Below, piece after piece: positions 5,812 to 6,201 of a stretch of 6,201 nucleotides of DNA (position 1 is the stretch's first letter; each line of letters opens with the position of its first letter). The translations under genes were made by a program, and so were the position numbers. The DNA is taken from the NCBI GenBank assembly GCA_018714005.1, contig DVOA01000030.1, positions 1 to 6,201 on the forward strand. The letters run 5' to 3'. The stretch comes from Spyradomonas excrementavium. GTDB taxonomy: Bacteria; Cyanobacteriota; Vampirovibrionia; Gastranaerophilales; Gastranaerophilaceae. Under the pieces are notes generated by a model, which did not search any database, was not told where the DNA came from, and saw only the letters and a list, made by a program, of their open reading frames with translations.

Positions 5812-6201
5812 CTATGCTATGCGGTATCTTGAAGATGTAATGTCGTCGAGCTCGCGTCTTTCGCCTTTTTCAAAGTTAAGATAGTAGGTTTTTTGCTGTC
5901 TTTCTTTGAGTTTTTCCAGAACTTTCTTTTCTTTCAGCACTTCATTGACTTCCTGCTGTTTTTTGGCGAGGAGTTTTGTGATATTAGTAATAAGGACTTT
6001 CTGGTTAGACGAATCAACAATCAGCTTATTAATATAATTCCTGTATCTTTGCACCTCGAGGATATTCAGGTCATTACCGCTTCTGAAAACATCTTCGAGT
6101 GCAAGGTTTATTTCTGCCTGATAATGTTCAAGCTTGGCGAGCTGTTCTTTTGCTTCCTGGAGGCTTTTTTGGACTTTAGCAAGCTCCAGCAGCCTTTTTT
6201 C
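5812..6201 (-). CDS. fliJ: Flagellar export protein FliJ (N-terminus outside the window)
   Basis: FliJ is a small coiled-coil protein that associates with the export ATPase FliI and the gate protein FlhA and helps drive export of flagellar subunits. The frame is open to the window edge at 6201, giving 129 residues here; a GTG at 6054 is only an internal valine codon, not the start. The visible protein opens EKRLLELAKVQKSLQEAKEQ and is nearly all heptad-like charged helix. The conserved family features are RYRNYINKL near the middle and, near the C-terminus, KVLEKLKERQQKTYYLNFEK followed by GERRELDDITSSRY. Typical FliJ is about 145-150 residues, so roughly 15-20 are missing. The stop lies eight bases before the fliK start. 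In many flagellar operons fliI lies just upstream; that would be outside this window. Confidence 0.85.
   Translation of the reverse strand, partial: EKRLLELAKVQKSLQEAKEQLAKLEHYQAEINLALEDVFRSGNDLNILEVQRYRNYINKLIVDSSNQKVLITNITKLLAKKQQEVNEVLKEKKVLEKLKERQQKTYYLNFEKGERRELDDITSSRYRIA

Overview
The window is a compact, low-to-moderate GC bacterial segment in which every supported gene lies on the minus strand. It reads as the end of a flagellar hook operon, followed by a small orphan gene, glucose-6-phosphate isomerase, and the start of an unidentified larger gene. The gene content does not name the organism. The hook genes have Gram-positive-like features: FlgD has a short Tudor-like core without an Ig domain, and the gene order is fliJ-fliK-flgD-flgE. 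The Pgi is a short, divergent form. A flagellated gut-type lineage such as Vampirovibrionia/Gastranaerophilales would fit, but this is a low-confidence guess from protein style. FlgE contains no cysteine, so the spirochete type of hook cross-linking is not supported.

Layout in the direction of transcription, from high to low coordinates. (1) 6201-5812 is fliJ, missing its N-terminus at the window edge. (2) 5803-4283 is fliK, the hook-length ruler. (3) 4270-3722 is flgD, the hook cap, with a Ser/Thr/Asp repeat tail. (4) 3693-2380 is flgE, the hook subunit. Spacings of 8, 12 and 28 bases indicate one operon, closed by an intrinsic terminator at 2364-2325. (5) 2244-2041 is a 67-residue protein of unknown function with its own likely promoter and a strong ribosome binding site. 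(6) A double-hairpin palindromic element sits at 1994-2029. (7) 1949-648 is pgi, closed by a terminator at 631-596. (8) 534-1 is the first 178 residues of a gene that runs out of the window.

The four flagellar products act in one process. FliJ serves the export ATPase, FlgD caps the growing hook, FlgE polymerises beneath the cap, and FliK measures the hook and switches export to late substrates. The genes after the terminator are metabolic or unknown and have no evident link to motility. I see no mobile element, CRISPR array, tRNA or rRNA. The region looks mostly ordinary. The points worth a second look are the palindromic element, the 18-bp repeats in flgD, the divergent Pgi and the two unidentified genes.
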